Below are positions 38,852-46,978 of a stretch of DNA of 64,000 bases, one piece after another (the first letter of the stretch is position 1; each line of letters starts with the position of its first letter). Below the pieces are notes generated by a model, which saw nothing but the letters and a program-made list of their open reading frames with translations, was not told the DNA's origin and searched no databases. Both the position numbers and the translations under genes were made by a program. This DNA comes from a virus, in the IMG/VR virus record IMGVR_UViG_3300025759_000072, positions 25,419-89,418 of that record; one strand, written 5' to 3'.

Positions 38852-39190
38852 TCACTCATCCCAAGTAATTGTTGGATTACCATCATTGTAATAGGATTCT
38901 AGAATTTTGTCAAGTGTTTCTACTGTCTCTGTCTTGTATGAGTCTAACCAATTTGAGAAACGATTCCAATCTTCTCCCAGCATAACAGGCAGGCTCATCT
39001 CTTCTGGAAATACGCTTTCGGTTCCATAAATGTCAATACGACCACCCGACCATTGCTGAGTGATTTCTTCAGGTTCAATAGTCTGTTGTAATACCTCACT
39101 CCAACGTGGTTCGCTCTTTTGAGTCAACCCACGTTCACGAAACCATTGCATGGAGATTGGTCCCATCCAGTTTGTAGAGTATGATATCAT
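38852..39190 (-). CDS. Small protein (112 residues)
   Basis: WMGPISMQWFRERGLTQ, then YGGRIDIYG-like GGRIDIYGTESVFPEEMSLPVM and EDWNRFSNWLDSYKTETV. This form is seen beside the two preceding families in other phages. Function unknown. Confidence 0.78.
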   Translation of the reverse strand: MISYSTNWMGPISMQWFRERGLTQKSEPRWSEVLQQTIEPEEITQQWSGGRIDIYGTESVFPEEMSLPVMLGEDWNRFSNWLDSYKTETVETLDKILESYYNDGNPTITWDE

Positions 39191-39192
39191 CT

Positions 39193-39336
39193 TTACCTAC
39201 CTGTACCATCTATGTTATAATGTTTACTGTTTGACCAAGCATCTAACCACAACCAATGCGTAGGATACCAAGGTTTAAAGTAAAAGTCAACGGTAAGTTT
39301 ACACTTCCATTCAAAAAATCTACGAATACGATTCAT
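39193..39336 (-). CDS. Small aromatic protein (47 residues)
   Basis: ATG 39336, seven bases after the stop of the gene before. NRIRRFFEWKCKLTVDFYF, then KPWYPTHWLWLDAWSNSKHY: an unusually Trp/Phe-rich peptide. Weak ribosome site. Function unknown. Confidence 0.55.
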   Translation of the reverse strand: MNRIRRFFEWKCKLTVDFYFKPWYPTHWLWLDAWSNSKHYNIDGTGR

Positions 39337-39343
39337 CCTCGAC

Positions 39344-39577
39344 TCACCAGCCAGGAGCAGAATAGTCTTTGTGTTTCTTGTACATTGCCATACCATCTGC
39401 ACCATATGCAGGACATACTGAAATGTACTCAGGCAACCCCATGCTATCCTTCTCACCTGCTTCACCACAGATAAAGAACACACCAGTCTTTTCAGACATT
39501 GCATGCTTTAAGATAGTCTCGTACTTCTCAACTTTCTTGCGAAGGAGCAATACTTCTTCATAATAATCTTCAGTCAT
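39344..39577 (-). CDS. Small protein with coiled-coil start (77 residues)
   Basis: ATG 39577 overlaps the stop of the preceding gene (ATGA). YYEEVLLLRKKVEKYETIL forms a heptad helix; then VFFICGEAGEKDSMGLPEYISVCPAYGAD. The FFICGEAGEKD block is seen in other phages. Function unknown. Confidence 0.7.
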   Translation of the reverse strand: MTEDYYEEVLLLRKKVEKYETILKHAMSEKTGVFFICGEAGEKDSMGLPEYISVCPAYGADGMAMYKKHKDYSAPGW

Positions 39578-39831
39578 TATTCCATCACCGGATCTAATTG
39601 CTCTCCAACTGTCACTTGGCTGAACGGTATGTAAAACGTCCACCCCTTCTCCTTGTCTTGTACTTCATATATTTCTTGTTTACTATCTTGTGAAAGAATG
39701 ACACCTTCACGATCAAGTTCTTTATGTCCTTGAATAGGCAAATCTGCCATACTATACATGCCTCCTGGACGATTGTATCTGTCTACAGGAAACTTCTTGG
39801 TGTAAGTGCAACTGTATGTATAGTTTGTCAT
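39577..39831 (-). CDS. Small protein (84 residues)
   Basis: Beta-rich: YTYSCTYTKKFPVDRYNRPGG, then an ending KGWTFYIPFSQVTVGEQLDPVME. ATG overlaps the stop of the 54-residue gene (ATGA). Function unknown. Confidence 0.68.
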   Translation of the reverse strand: MTNYTYSCTYTKKFPVDRYNRPGGMYSMADLPIQGHKELDREGVILSQDSKQEIYEVQDKEKGWTFYIPFSQVTVGEQLDPVME

Positions 39832-39992
39832 TTTTTACTCACTTCTTCTATATCTGAATGAGACCAAGGGTGTGCTTCTACTTGAGCATCGGTCCAATCG
39901 TCGAACACTTTTGGTTCAAGTGTCTTTTCGTCTACCAAATAAAGCCAGTCCTCTTTATCTTTCGATAGATAAACTTTAACTTTCCAATTCAT
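39828..39992 (-). CDS. Small acidic protein (54 residues)
   Basis: ATG 39992. [29 protein letters not shown], then WTDAQVEAHPWSHSDIEEV. It starts inside the last codon of the reading frame before and its stop overlaps the next ATG. Function unknown. Confidence 0.65.
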   Translation of the reverse strand: MNWKVKVYLSKDKEDWLYLVDEKTLEPKVFDDWTDAQVEAHPWSHSDIEEVSKK

Positions 39993-40432
39993 CCTCGCCT
40001 CATCTTCGCAATATCTTTGGCGCTCTCTTTGTCAAACACTGGCACGAGATTTGACTTATGCATCGTTGCAATCCCGAGAAGTTTACGTTCACCATTATAT
40101 ACCTTTGCTTCTTTCTTAGCCATACTTGGATGATAGAACGATTGGTCGGGGATGGAAGATTCGAACTTCCGACCCTCTGCTCCCAAAGCAGATGCGCTAC
40201 CAGGCTGCGCTAATCCCCGTGAATTGGCGATCCCGACTGGACTCGAACCAGTGACCGTCGGTTTAGAAGACCGATGCTCTAATCCAACTGAGCTACGGGA
40301 CCCAACACCCATGCGCTGAAGAAACTTGGCGTGTTCTTTCTCAGCAGCAATAAGTGACTTAGACTTATTCTTCTTCTTGCGTTTGCTGGTATTAGTGGTC
40401 GTGTAATATACAGGAAGCATATGCATAGTCAT
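39989..40432 (-). CDS. Conserved phage gene with two tRNAs embedded in frame
   Basis: From ATG 40432 (ATGA overlap with the gene before) the frame is open for 147 codons. Residues ~1-43 read [22 protein letters not shown]...[10 protein letters not shown], and the last 44 read [42 protein letters not shown]. Both halves look like parts of one conserved T4-like phage protein. The middle ~55 residues are translated tRNA sequence (tRNA-Arg and tRNA-Pro, same strand). Either the tRNAs are an in-frame insertion that is tolerated, or the halves are now separate, the second starting at ATG 40123. The full-length product is unproven. Confidence 0.55.
   Translation of the reverse strand: MTMHMLPVYYTTTNTSKRKKKNKSKSLIAAEKEHAKFLQRMGVGSRSSVGLEHRSSKPTVTGSSPVGIANSRGLAQPGSASALGAEGRKFESSIPDQSFYHPSMAKKEAKVYNGERKLLGIATMHKSNLVPVFDKESAKDIAKMRRG
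40143..40219 (-). tRNA. tRNA-Pro (TGG)
   Basis: Minus strand: acceptor CGGGGAT/ATCCCCG, D-arm AGCGCAGCCTGGTAGCGC, anticodon loop TTTGGGA (anticodon TGG), T-loop GTTCGAATC, discriminator A and encoded CCA (40145-40143). All arms pair. Confidence 0.96.
40225..40302 (-). tRNA. tRNA-Arg (TCT)
   Basis: Minus strand: acceptor GGTCCCG/CGGGATC with one G-U pair, D-arm TAGCTCAGTTGGATTAGAGC, anticodon loop CTTCTAA (anticodon TCT), T-loop GTTCGAGTC, discriminator G and encoded CCA (40227-40225). Five bases separate it from tRNA-Pro. It reads AGA codons, which are frequent in AT-rich phage genes. Confidence 0.96.
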
Positions 40433-40545
40433 AACGATTTCCACCATTTCATAATCTGAAGATAAAACAAAGCAGACTGAGGATAATTAATCGGATTCGG
40501 GCAGTTTGGATATTTCTCCAACAACTCCTTTACCCAATCGTTCAT
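40429..40545 (-). CDS. Small overlapping gene (38 residues)
   Basis: ATG 40545 lies inside the 57-residue gene in another frame, with AAGGAG-like purines weakly placed. NDWVKELLEKYPNCPNPINYPQSALFYLQIM resembles a short conserved peptide before the tRNA-split gene in other phages. The TGA overlaps ATG 40432. Confidence 0.5.
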   Translation of the reverse strand: MNDWVKELLEKYPNCPNPINYPQSALFYLQIMKWWKSL

Positions 40546-40660
40546 TTTCTAGATACTCCCACATCCACTCATATAATGTACTTAACTCACAGTTGTCAAC
40601 AGCCTCAGATATACGAGGATCTCTTAACCATCTTTCATATTCTAAACTATAAATTATCAT
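40487..40660 (-). CDS. Small acidic protein (57 residues)
   Basis: ATG 40660 overlaps the stop of the preceding gene (ATGA). IIYSLEYERWLRDPRISEAVDNCELSTLYEWMWEYLENE: acidic helical protein. Function unknown. Confidence 0.65.
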   Translation of the reverse strand: MIIYSLEYERWLRDPRISEAVDNCELSTLYEWMWEYLENERLGKGVVGEISKLPESD

Positions 40661-40667
40661 TTGTCAA
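40639..40667 (-). promoter_or_regulatory. Possible sigma70-type promoter for the tRNA region
   Basis: TTGACA (40667-40662), 17 bases, TAGAAT (40644-40639). Its start would lie inside the 57-residue gene, so it would serve the tRNAs and the gene around them. Confidence 0.45.
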
Positions 40668-40899
40668 GTAGTTTTAAAACTTCATTCCAAATTTTTTCAG
40701 GACCGTCATCGGTAGAAAATCCAATAGATTTCCCTTTCGTCATATAAACACCTCTGACAAATTCGGCAAGACCACCATCTTTCTTTACCATTTCAGCAAG
40801 TTCTTCTGGATTTTTACTCCAACCAATTCGACCATCATAATCAGCATTGTCGCTGTGTAATCTTATACCACCATTTCTAGCATGAATCAGTGTAATCAT
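40657..40899 (-). CDS. Small protein (80 residues)
   Basis: ATG 40899 overlaps the stop of the 41-residue gene (TAATG), with AGGAGA upstream. ITLIHARNGGIRLHSDNADYDGRIGWSKNPEELAEMVKKDGG, and a C-terminal helix. Function unknown. Confidence 0.7.
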   Translation of the reverse strand: MITLIHARNGGIRLHSDNADYDGRIGWSKNPEELAEMVKKDGGLAEFVRGVYMTKGKSIGFSTDDGPEKIWNEVLKLLDK

Positions 40900-41024
40900 T
40901 ATCGTCTCCTCTTCAATCTTTCGATAATTGTTTTCCAAAAATTTCTAGACCATTCTGTAGACGAATTGTTGTAAGCTACGATAGCATTACAAATTCTCGT
41001 TTCCAACAGGTAGATATTATTCAT
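40899..41024 (-). CDS. Small basic protein (41 residues)
   Basis: ATG 41024 is inside the last codons of the nucleotidase gene and the stop overlaps the next ATG. NNIYLLETRICNAIVAYNNSS, ending with a basic helix (KTIIERLKRRR). Function unknown. Confidence 0.55.
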   Translation of the reverse strand: MNNIYLLETRICNAIVAYNNSSTEWSRNFWKTIIERLKRRR

Positions 41025-41508
41025 CAATAACACCTTTCACTTTTTCAATCAAGTCTTCCAACGAATCTTCATCTGCTTGATAACGAATACCGATACCACC
41101 AGATTCAATCCAACGGTCAATGTTTTCTGGACGATCATCGATCAGAATGTTTGGACGACCTTCAGAATCAAGAGCAAACTTCTCTTTCAACTTAGTGAAG
41201 ATTGCTTCTTTCGGATTATATCCATTTTTCTCAAGCCACTGACGTTTCCAGAACGTGCAGTTGTCATAATCGTTACGCAATGGAGCAGACAGAATGCACC
41301 ACTTACCGTTTGTTTCTTTATCGACAAAAGCAATCAGATCATCAGAGGTCTTGAACTTAGGCAACCGAGCAAAGAAATCGGTACCACGCAACTCATCAAT
41401 CGTTGCTTCTTTATCTGGTATTTCTTTCCAGTGTTTCGTTGCAGCATAGTTTGCTAACTCACTAAAGAAGTCAGCGATCACTCCATCCATATCAACATAA
41501 ATTGTCAT
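41017..41508 (-). CDS. 5'(3')-deoxyribonucleotidase-like HAD hydrolase
   Basis: 163 residues. HAD motif I is YVDMDGVIADFFSEL (catalytic Asp pair); WCILSAPLRNDYDNC covers motif II, the TKLKEKFA lysine is motif III and NILIDDRPENIDRW is motif IV. The N-terminal FFSEL fits the NT5C type, which removes phosphate from deoxynucleoside monophosphates and tunes dNTP pools. It sits with a YodL-like gene behind an early promoter. Confidence 0.88.
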   Translation of the reverse strand: MTIYVDMDGVIADFFSELANYAATKHWKEIPDKEATIDELRGTDFFARLPKFKTSDDLIAFVDKETNGKWCILSAPLRNDYDNCTFWKRQWLEKNGYNPKEAIFTKLKEKFALDSEGRPNILIDDRPENIDRWIESGGIGIRYQADEDSLEDLIEKVKGVIDE

Positions 41509-41864
41509 TACACAACCTCTTCAAAACCAAAACTAGCAACCATATGGCGGGCACCGTCAGCATCCTCAACCACGTCACCAACGCTCAGGCTGTGCATGGG
41601 AAGGAACCGTTCAATGCTCTCTTCTGGACCCATATTACCAACGTGAAACACACCTTCAAGACTATCAGCGGTGATGTTGCTGACATGCTCGTAGTAGCCT
41701 TTCTCAAAGGCTTCCTTAACCAGATGACCAACTGGCTTACCAAACGACATTTCAATATCGAGACGCAGTTTGTTTTTGGGAACGGCGCCGTGATCGCCAG
41801 CGGCGTTGATCGTGTCAATCTCGTCGTCGGTGAGGTTGATCTGGTAAATCTTGTAAGCAGTCAT
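41508..41864 (-). CDS. YodL-like domain protein
   Basis: 118 residues. YKIYQINLTDDEIDTINAAG at the start, YYEHVSNITADSLEGVFHVGN in the middle and LPMHSLSVGDVVEDADGARHMV at the end match the YodL-like pattern found in mobile elements and phages, where it often accompanies anti-restriction or LPD-type domains. Function unknown. Stop overlaps the nucleotidase ATG. Early promoter 41891-41919. Confidence 0.72.
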   Translation of the reverse strand: MTAYKIYQINLTDDEIDTINAAGDHGAVPKNKLRLDIEMSFGKPVGHLVKEAFEKGYYEHVSNITADSLEGVFHVGNMGPEESIERFLPMHSLSVGDVVEDADGARHMVASFGFEEVV

Positions 41865-41890
41865 TTCATTTCCTTTCTCATCATATATAG

Positions 41891-41919
41891 ATTATAATCT
41901 ATGCTGAGAAATAAGTCAA
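41891..41919 (-). promoter_or_regulatory. Early promoter, variant cassette
   Basis: TTGACT (41919-41914), 17 bases, TATAAT (41896-41891), then CTATATATGATGAGAAAGGAAATGAA-like leader with an AAGGA ribosome site. Confidence 0.75.
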
Positions 41920-41968
41920 CCAAAAAACGACATTTTTTTCAAAAAAAGTTTTGTTTGATATCAATGAG

Positions 41969-42640
41969 TTACAAATTAATTTGCGTTGTCTCATGATAAT
42001 ATTCTCTCCAGAGGTCAGAATAGGGAGAATTTGAGTATGTTTCAAACCAGGGTCCACCAAGGGTAAAATGAACGTTGTAGACGTTATCTATCGTGAGGTA
42101 CTCATCAACCAGCCAATTCCACTCTAATGGAAGTCCACCTATTTCGTCATCCGATTCCAACCATTTAAACTGATGAAGTTCAAGACCGCTCGCCTCATGG
42201 ACGTAATCGCGTGTGAGAGCAGTGCATTTCTCACAGTTCATAATCATCAGCGACGACCAGTTCTTCTTCTCATATTTGGTTTGAGTTTGGTTTAGAAATT
42301 TAGTTTCTGATCTCGGCACGTAGTCATGTTTACATACTTGAACGGCATAACGATTATCTCTTAGAGACCAAAGACGGCTGATGTCTTCAGTTATAAGCAT
42401 GTCACAATCCATGAAGATTGCCCAACCAGAATATCCCATTAAATATGGAACGATAAATCGACTAAATGAAAATTCGGTTGATGATAGATTATTTTTTGGT
42501 CGATCAAAATATTTTTTAACGTTTTGAAGATTGACTGGTGTGATTGCGACAGGCTCACTACTGTTCTTCAATATGCTGTATGAAAGAACATCATACGCAA
42601 CCTTTTCTTTGTTATCGTAACCAATGAATATGTTAATCAT
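41969..42640 (-). CDS. Glycosyltransferase, GT8-like (DxD)
   Basis: 223 residues. INIFIGYDNKEKVAYDVLSYSILKNS at the start and GYSGWAIFMDCDMLITEDISRLW with the metal-binding DxD are GT8-type. EWNWLVDEYL and VHFTLGGPWFE are also conserved in that group. Last gene of the glycan operon. It probably adds a hexose or galactose-type sugar; the acceptor is unknown. Confidence 0.85.
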   Translation of the reverse strand: MINIFIGYDNKEKVAYDVLSYSILKNSSEPVAITPVNLQNVKKYFDRPKNNLSSTEFSFSRFIVPYLMGYSGWAIFMDCDMLITEDISRLWSLRDNRYAVQVCKHDYVPRSETKFLNQTQTKYEKKNWSSLMIMNCEKCTALTRDYVHEASGLELHQFKWLESDDEIGGLPLEWNWLVDEYLTIDNVYNVHFTLGGPWFETYSNSPYSDLWREYYHETTQINL

Positions 42641-43191
42641 TATTTTCTTTTAAAAATCCATAATGGACCAACTGAAGTTTGGTCGTTATTAAATCCTTGT
42701 TTATGAACAACAACATCAAACTCATTTGTTATTGCATTTGGTATTTTTAACTCTATAGATGTTTTTTCTGGTATACGTAAAACTAAATATTCATCAGCTA
42801 TTGATGTAATCATTTTTAAAAATCGAGTTTGATGCTTCAATTTTTGTATAATAGCTAATGCAATCACAACATCATATTTTTTATATTTTAAATTATCTTC
42901 GGTTAAATAGTCAATATTTTTTGATTCGAAATAATATTTTTCTTCATCAAAATTGGAAAATAATTTTTTAGCATAGTTTACTCTAAACCTAGAAACTTCA
43001 TAACCATGAACTAATTTTGCATTGCCTTCTGTTAATAACCAATGAGATATTAAACCTTCGGCGCAACCAAGATCAATGATAGTTTTGTTTTCCACTTTGT
43101 CTATTAGATAATCTAGACCAAATTTACTATCCTCTATATTTCTATCACCATTAGGATTTTCTTCTGTTTTAAACCATGCAACAGATCCCAT
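42640..43191 (-). CDS. SAM-dependent methyltransferase
   Basis: 183 residues. The SAM-binding motif I is TIIDLGCAEGLISHWLL (residues ~36-52), the acidic strand end is HGYE, and VVIALAIIQKLKH lies at motif IV. Strongly AT-rich, like its two upstream neighbours. It overlaps the next gene by one base on each side. Probably methylates a sugar or an amino sugar in the glycan. Confidence 0.82.
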   Translation of the reverse strand: MGSVAWFKTEENPNGDRNIEDSKFGLDYLIDKVENKTIIDLGCAEGLISHWLLTEGNAKLVHGYEVSRFRVNYAKKLFSNFDEEKYYFESKNIDYLTEDNLKYKKYDVVIALAIIQKLKHQTRFLKMITSIADEYLVLRIPEKTSIELKIPNAITNEFDVVVHKQGFNNDQTSVGPLWIFKRK

Positions 43192-43991
43192 TAAAAATGT
43201 TCCTTTAACAACTTATTTGTATAATACATAACATTAACCTTTTCAATAGTTTCTAGTTTTAATTCTTCTTCATAAGATCCAATTTTTGCTTTTCTTGTTT
43301 TTAATGCGTTTTCATCACCATTCCAATTAGCTTTCTTACCAAGAATACCTCCAAAATTTGATAGTTCTTTATTCCTCATTTGTTTGAAATCAGATTTTTC
43401 AATAGAATGAATAAATGCTTGTTCATCAACCTCATTAAAAATTAATTCAATGAGAGGTTTAAACTCATTATTATCTCTCAATACATCTTCATATTTTAAC
43501 ATTATTTTTGGTTGCTTGTGGTTATTAAAAAAATCTATTGCTTGCAAAACAAATTCACTCTGTCTTTCTATTCCATATATATTGTCTAATACAAAATTAT
43601 CGATATCAGAAAATTCAGCAGTATGATCTCTGTTCGTATGTTGATGGAAATAAGAAACCCCAACATCTCTTGGGTCTCGAATCATTAATATAAGTTTTTT
43701 GTCTAGATAGTCATTTTGATCAATGATAGAAACTGGGTAATCTATTCCTTGAAACCAATCAAAAAAATTATGAGTAAAATGTATTTTTGGATCATTTGAT
43801 CTAAAATAGATATCGTGTGGTTGTTTTTTAGCAATCTCAAAATAATTAGCTAAAAAATATCTTGTCCAAGTTCTTCCACTTTTAGGATAAGACAAAAATA
43901 CAACATCAGAATTCAAAAGATCCTTTCTTTTTCCTTCGTATTTTTTTATCCTAGGATTTATTTTTAACATATCATCAGTAAATTCAATCAT
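43191..43991 (-). CDS. PAPS-dependent sulfotransferase
   Basis: 266 residues. The 5'-phosphosulfate loop is VVFLSYPKSGRTWTRYFLANYF (near residue 30) and the 3'-phosphate motif is LILMIRDPRDVGVSYFHQHTN (near residue 105). ILKYEDVLRDN and the C-terminal GxxGxW-like FGGILGKKANWNGDE complete the family pattern. It would move sulfate from PAPS to a hydroxyl of a glycan. Within a glycosyltransferase operon, a sulfated surface sugar is the likely product. Confidence 0.9.
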   Translation of the reverse strand: MIEFTDDMLKINPRIKKYEGKRKDLLNSDVVFLSYPKSGRTWTRYFLANYFEIAKKQPHDIYFRSNDPKIHFTHNFFDWFQGIDYPVSIIDQNDYLDKKLILMIRDPRDVGVSYFHQHTNRDHTAEFSDIDNFVLDNIYGIERQSEFVLQAIDFFNNHKQPKIMLKYEDVLRDNNEFKPLIELIFNEVDEQAFIHSIEKSDFKQMRNKELSNFGGILGKKANWNGDENALKTRKAKIGSYEEELKLETIEKVNVMYYTNKLLKEHF

Positions 43992-44781
43992 TTTTTAACC
44001 TTTCCCACGCATAACCATTTTTTATTTCTTCGCTATTAAAACTATAATTGTCCATCGTACATAACCATTTATATATTAAATCTTGATCAGGATAATATGG
44101 ATTCTCTACTGTTGAAATATCTGTTGAACAAACTTCAACTCCTGGTCCATATGAACTTTGAATACAAGGTATACCATTTACCAATGCGTCAATCATCACA
44201 GTCGATTGAGTTGTTATCATACAGTGTGTGTCTTTTAATTGTTCTTCTAATGATTCGCTTGATCCTTTTTGACGAACAACAATATCTCGATCAGTATATT
44301 CCTGTAACGTTTCAATAAGAGTTTTTAACCATCCATCAAAATGAGACATGTAAAATGAACTCGTTTCTGCAACAGAAGGGCATATCAAAATTTTACTACC
44401 ATCTTTATATTTAGGTTTGATTGCAGGAATAGAATGCCTTGGTTGGCAATCTTCTATCTTACGAATATGTCTACCGTTTTTAATACAACGATATCTCCCT
44501 TTCGTACTATTTGGCTCTGCTCCAAAATATCCATGATCCCAAAAATAATAATCGATATCATTTGCTTCAGCTGCTTTAATTAAGTGCCCTGTTCCTCTCA
44601 ATATACCAAATACACTGATATCTTCTCTTCGAATTAACCATTGTTCATAATTAAAAAACCAGTTAGTCATTTCATGTGAAGCAACTGATTTTTCATAATT
44701 GACATAACGAGCATTCGCTGCATATGCAAAATTTTTTAACAGAGGATCATAAACTCCTCTTCCTGTTCCAAACACTAACAT
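43984..44781 (-). CDS. Capsule/polysaccharide glycosyltransferase-like protein
   Basis: 265 residues. GTGHLIKAAEANDIDYYFWDHGYFG in the N-terminal half. KILICPSVAETSSFYMSHFDGW and THCMITTQSTVMIDALVNGIPCIQSSYGPGVE in the C-terminal half form the donor-binding face of GT-B enzymes of the capsule (Kdo/CDP-glycerol) kind. It overlaps neighbours by seven to eight bases. Acceptor unknown. Confidence 0.72.
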   Translation of the reverse strand: MLVFGTGRGVYDPLLKNFAYAANARYVNYEKSVASHEMTNWFFNYEQWLIRREDISVFGILRGTGHLIKAAEANDIDYYFWDHGYFGAEPNSTKGRYRCIKNGRHIRKIEDCQPRHSIPAIKPKYKDGSKILICPSVAETSSFYMSHFDGWLKTLIETLQEYTDRDIVVRQKGSSESLEEQLKDTHCMITTQSTVMIDALVNGIPCIQSSYGPGVEVCSTDISTVENPYYPDQDLIYKWLCTMDNYSFNSEEIKNGYAWERLKND

Positions 44782-45605
44782 ATTTTCATTAACCTATCAT
44801 ATATTTCTTGAGCAGATATTGACTCCATCACTTCACGGCAATGAGGACAAGAACGATGCATCGTGCCACAAGGCGAAAGTGGATGATCCGGATAAACTGC
44901 ATCATGAATAGGATAATTTGTCACATTTGGTGGAACGAACCCACCAAAAATTACAACACCAGGAATTCCCAATGCACCCGCAGCATGACTAGCTCCGCCT
45001 TCGGTTGTCACAATTACTTTAGCTAAAGATAAAACAGCAAACGCTATTCTTGGATTTTCGGTCACTACATGTTGAGTATATGGAAGCAATCTTCTCTCAA
45101 ACTTCACATTCCCAGAAACATCGTTGTAATCAGATGCGGGAATTGATTGAACTAATTTATATTTCGTGTCTTTTAAAAGTTCAGTTAATTCAACCCACTT
45201 ATGCCATCCCCAATCTTTATTGTCAGCAGATGTCGTATTCTTAATAGATGGGTTTATAAAAATAAATTCTTTTTCATCAACAAGAAGTTGTTTTGCTTCA
45301 TCTATTTCTTCATCTGTGAATATAAGTTCAGAAGGCATTACATGGAAATCATAATTGAACTCCATTTTACCAGCCATACTTTTAAGATACCATCTCAATC
45401 CTCTCATTCCATTTCCAGGAGCAGGATGTGTGTCAACAACTATAACATCATTGGGATCTTTTACGTCTTCATGTTTAACAATATATGGAATATTATTCCA
45501 CATTGGAGACCAAGAGTTATCTGGTGTTGTTACTAGTTTGCCTGTTTCTTCGTGAACCTTTTTTGCAAAACTGGTATACATGATGTCATCGCCTAACCCC
45601 ATTGC
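44775..45605 (-). CDS. Glycosyltransferase family 9 (heptosyltransferase-like)
   Basis: 276 residues from ATG 45605 (45614 also possible), overlapping the FkbM gene. MGLGDDIMYTSFAKKVHEETG is the GT9 start, IFINPSIKNTTSADNKDWGWHKWVELTELL matches the nucleotide region, and AKVIVTTEGGASHAAGALGIPGVVIFGG the sugar region. The C-terminus has CPHC and CGTMHRSCPHCREVME, a Cys/His cluster. It probably transfers heptose or a related sugar to an LPS-type glycan. Confidence 0.87.
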   Translation of the reverse strand, partial: AMGLGDDIMYTSFAKKVHEETGKLVTTPDNSWSPMWNNIPYIVKHEDVKDPNDVIVVDTHPAPGNGMRGLRWYLKSMAGKMEFNYDFHVMPSELIFTDEEIDEAKQLLVDEKEFIFINPSIKNTTSADNKDWGWHKWVELTELLKDTKYKLVQSIPASDYNDVSGNVKFERRLLPYTQHVVTENPRIAFAVLSLAKVIVTTEGGASHAAGALGIPGVVIFGGFVPPNVTNYPIHDAVYPDHPLSPCGTMHRSCPHCREVMESISAQEIYDRLMKIC

Positions 45606-46255
45606 TTGCGCCAATATGTTTCCTTGCCAACTCGATTGCCATTACTATAACCAAGACCGTTTAATAGCTCTTCGATTTCATTGAAGTTTGCGATCTCAGC
45701 TTCATCGCGAACTGGCGTTTCAAGACATAAAACTGGAGAGTTTTCTTTCAAGGTATTTGTTGCACCTCTAAGTATTTCAATTTCGTATCCCTGACAATCC
45801 ACTTTGATTAAATCCACATCGGTGAATGAGAATGAATCCATCGGGACAATCGTAATGTTCTCTTCACGAAGAATTACGTCGCCTTCGCCTGTAATTGTGG
45901 CATGCCCTGAACTACCTTCAAGAATCTTAATCGTTACCTCTTCGTTTTTATTTCCAAGACCAACTCCATGGATAGTTTTGTTATTACATCCCTCAAGATT
46001 TTTCTTAAGTACCTCACGTGTAGAGGTTACAGGTTCAAAACAAATAACATGACTAAAGTAATTACAGAAATCTTTTGCCCATAATCCAATATTTGCTCCA
46101 ACATCAATTGCAGTACGTCTCGGATTTGAATGATTAATTGCAGCGATTCGCTGGTTTGGCTGGTAAATGCCACCGTTTTGCATCATGTATTCGATCTGAT
46201 GAGTCTCTTCATCAGTGAACCACCAATCGCCTAACTCTTTTACTTGTTTCATCAA
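45593..46255 (-). CDS. FkbM-family methyltransferase
   Basis: 220 residues. RRTAIDVGANIGLWAKDFC is motif I, HVICFEPVTSTREVLKKNL motif II, and DVDLIKVDCQGYEIEILRGA the FkbM hallmark. These enzymes O-methylate sugars and natural products. Part of the glycan operon. Confidence 0.9.
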   Translation of the reverse strand: MMKQVKELGDWWFTDEETHQIEYMMQNGGIYQPNQRIAAINHSNPRRTAIDVGANIGLWAKDFCNYFSHVICFEPVTSTREVLKKNLEGCNNKTIHGVGLGNKNEEVTIKILEGSSGHATITGEGDVILREENITIVPMDSFSFTDVDLIKVDCQGYEIEILRGATNTLKENSPVLCLETPVRDEAEIANFNEIEELLNGLGYSNGNRVGKETYWRKQWG

Positions 46256-46978
46256 TTATTTTCCAATTATGTTATATTCGATTGGAGGATACTCACCAAC
46301 CAATCCATTATAACCCGCATCATTCGCTTCAATCAATAGATTTTCAAACAGTTTAACAAGATCGGATCTTGGATGTTCTTCTGGTGTTCCAGTAAACCAA
46401 CCAGGTCTCCAAGGTTGTGTTGCCATATTTGTCCAGTGAAGTTGCCAGATATCTTCGATTGCTAAATCTTCTCCATCAAGACAGTTCCATCTTGGATCAA
46501 GTTCATGTACAAGATTGTCATTGCCACTAAACTGACGAATACTTCTTTGATGAAAGGTATCCATATTTTTTTGTCTACTTGATGGAACAGCATATCTTTC
46601 AAATCGAGCACAATCAATCAGTGTAACACAAAATTCATGACCGCCGAATCTATTGCCTTTTCGAGCAGCGAGTGGTTTACCTTCCATATCGGTATTCCAA
46701 AGTTCAGCAATATCACGAAAGTTAATCATATCACAATCGGTGTATAATGCTCGACCTTTAAAGTTACAATACTCTGCGATAGCCCAACGATATCCACTGA
46801 ATGGCGTTGGCCAATTTACTGTGTTCCAACCATGCCAATATGAGTTGGGATCATTTGTTTGACGCATCCAAACAATATCAAGTTCTTCACTACAGTTTTT
46901 TCGTAATGTGTATTCGTAGATTGCTTCAGTAGGGCAGTCTTCACCATTTGATGAAGAACCAATAAACATTTTAATCAT
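46256..46978 (-). CDS. Glycosyltransferase-like protein with DxD
   Basis: 240 residues. IKMFIGSSSNGEDCPTEAIYEYTLRKNCSEEL, then FKGRALYTDCDMINFRDIAELW with the DxD motif, and LHWTNMATQPWRPGWFTGTPEEHPRSDLV. Similar in plan to the GT8-like gene at 41969 but distinct in sequence. Donor and acceptor unknown. Confidence 0.8.
   Translation of the reverse strand: MIKMFIGSSSNGEDCPTEAIYEYTLRKNCSEELDIVWMRQTNDPNSYWHGWNTVNWPTPFSGYRWAIAEYCNFKGRALYTDCDMINFRDIAELWNTDMEGKPLAARKGNRFGGHEFCVTLIDCARFERYAVPSSRQKNMDTFHQRSIRQFSGNDNLVHELDPRWNCLDGEDLAIEDIWQLHWTNMATQPWRPGWFTGTPEEHPRSDLVKLFENLLIEANDAGYNGLVGEYPPIEYNIIGK

Noticed and set aside
40143-40302. Translated tRNA segment as a genuine protein domain
   Set aside because: The peptide is simply tRNA sequence read through; I treat it as an embedded insert until homologues or peptides show otherwise.
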